Shown piece by piece: positions 5,772-5,979 of a stretch of DNA of 5,979 nucleotides (position 1 is its first letter; each line of letters opens with the position of its first letter). The notes under the pieces were generated by a model. It made no database searches and was not told the DNA's origin. It saw only the letters and a list, made by a program, of their open reading frames with translations. Source of the DNA: Phycisphaerae bacterium (GTDB taxonomy: Bacteria; Planctomycetota; Phycisphaerae; Sedimentisphaerales; UBA12454); assembly GCA_028712345.1 (NCBI GenBank), contig JAQTQF010000120.1, positions 1 to 5,979 of the forward strand, read 5' to 3'. Made by a program: the position numbers and the translations under genes.

Positions 5772-5800
5772 AGGAATCGGCCTGAAGGCCGATGGAATTT
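5767..5800. repeat. Spacer hairpin module, copy 2, between convergent genes
   Basis: The stem ATCGGCC (5776-5782) and GGCCGAT (5787-5793) closes a TGAA loop. The frame AGTTAAGGAATCGGC...GCCGATGGAATT matches the module at 1421-1450 (14 of 15 on the left side). It lies between the + strand radical SAM stop and the - strand stop at 5800-5802, where a bidirectional terminator would be useful. No strong T-tract follows on either strand, so terminator activity is only possible. Confidence 0.6.
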
Positions 5801-5979
5801 CAGATATTTGTCTGCCAGTCGTATTCGGCGTTTCCATGGGTTTCTTCGTCGCAGTCTGTCATCAAAAACATTTTGCCTTTGGCCGAATAGTCGGTAGCAA
5901 TCCAGCCGACGACATAGACGGGTTGTTCGGTTGTCCATTGTGTTTTGCTTGCTTTGTCGGTTTTTATCTGTTTGTATTT
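5800..5979 (-). CDS. Unrecognised protein, C-terminal 59 residues
   Basis: On the - strand an open frame enters from the right edge and ends at TGA (complement of 5800-5802). It encodes 59 residues ending ...MFLMTDCDEETHGNAEYDWQTNI and including QPVYVVGWIATDYSAKGK. I prefer it over the overlapping - strand frame at 5744-5938 because that one is arginine-rich (RRLDCYRLF..., RLRRRNPWKRR), as expected for an out-of-frame reading, and would run through the spacer repeats. The visible part is acidic with aromatic residues and shows no transmembrane segment. I recognise no family. It is convergent with the radical SAM gene, so not in its operon. The start lies outside the window. Confidence 0.55.
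   Translation of the reverse strand, partial: KYKQIKTDKASKTQWTTEQPVYVVGWIATDYSAKGKMFLMTDCDEETHGNAEYDWQTNI

Noticed and set aside
5744..5938. 64-codon - strand ORF starting MDNRTTRLC
   Set aside because: It overlaps the better-looking - strand frame ending at 5800, is arginine-rich as shadow frames are, and runs through the spacer hairpin and tandem repeats.

Overview
The window reads as a stretch of bacterial chromosome of moderate GC content. It holds two genes of the glycine cleavage system, a membrane transporter and a radical SAM enzyme on the + strand, then the 3' end of an unknown gene on the - strand. The two-subunit glycine dehydrogenase (gcvPA plus gcvPB instead of one long gcvP) and the many short palindromic spacer repeats suggest an anaerobic environmental lineage. 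My guess is a planctomycete of the Phycisphaerae/Sedimentisphaerales type. That is recollection and inference, with low confidence, because no taxonomic marker is present.

Layout. Bases 1-1237 hold gcvPA, lacking its N-terminus at the window edge. Bases 1238-1569 hold no gene but are dense in repeats: an AT-rich spacer, a 150-bp MITE-like inverted-repeat element flanked by a perfect 11-bp direct repeat, and three successive hairpins. Bases 1570-3015 hold gcvPB. Bases 3016-3128 contain a strong Shine-Dalgarno sequence and a 17-codon ORF just ahead of a major-facilitator transporter of the oxalate/formate antiporter (OFA) type (3129-4397). After 13 bases comes a radical SAM protein with a cobalamin-binding-like N-terminal region (4411-5733). 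It carries inside its reading frame a hairpin repeat whose core is identical over 31 bp to one of the hairpins upstream of gcvPB. Bases 5734-5799 are a convergent spacer with degenerate tandem repeats and another hairpin. Bases 5800-5979 are the C-terminal 59 codons of an unrecognised - strand gene.

Function. GcvPA and GcvPB together form the PLP-dependent P-protein, which decarboxylates glycine and passes the aminomethyl group to lipoylated H-protein (GcvH). GcvH, GcvT and the lipoamide dehydrogenase are not in the window. The transporter and radical SAM gene are close enough to be co-transcribed with each other, but nothing in the sequence ties their substrates to glycine metabolism.

The most notable content is the repeat biology. 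A small non-autonomous element appears to have inserted into an older spacer module between gcvPA and gcvPB. That same module follows the radical SAM gene. A palindromic repeat family occurs both between genes and in frame inside an enzyme gene.
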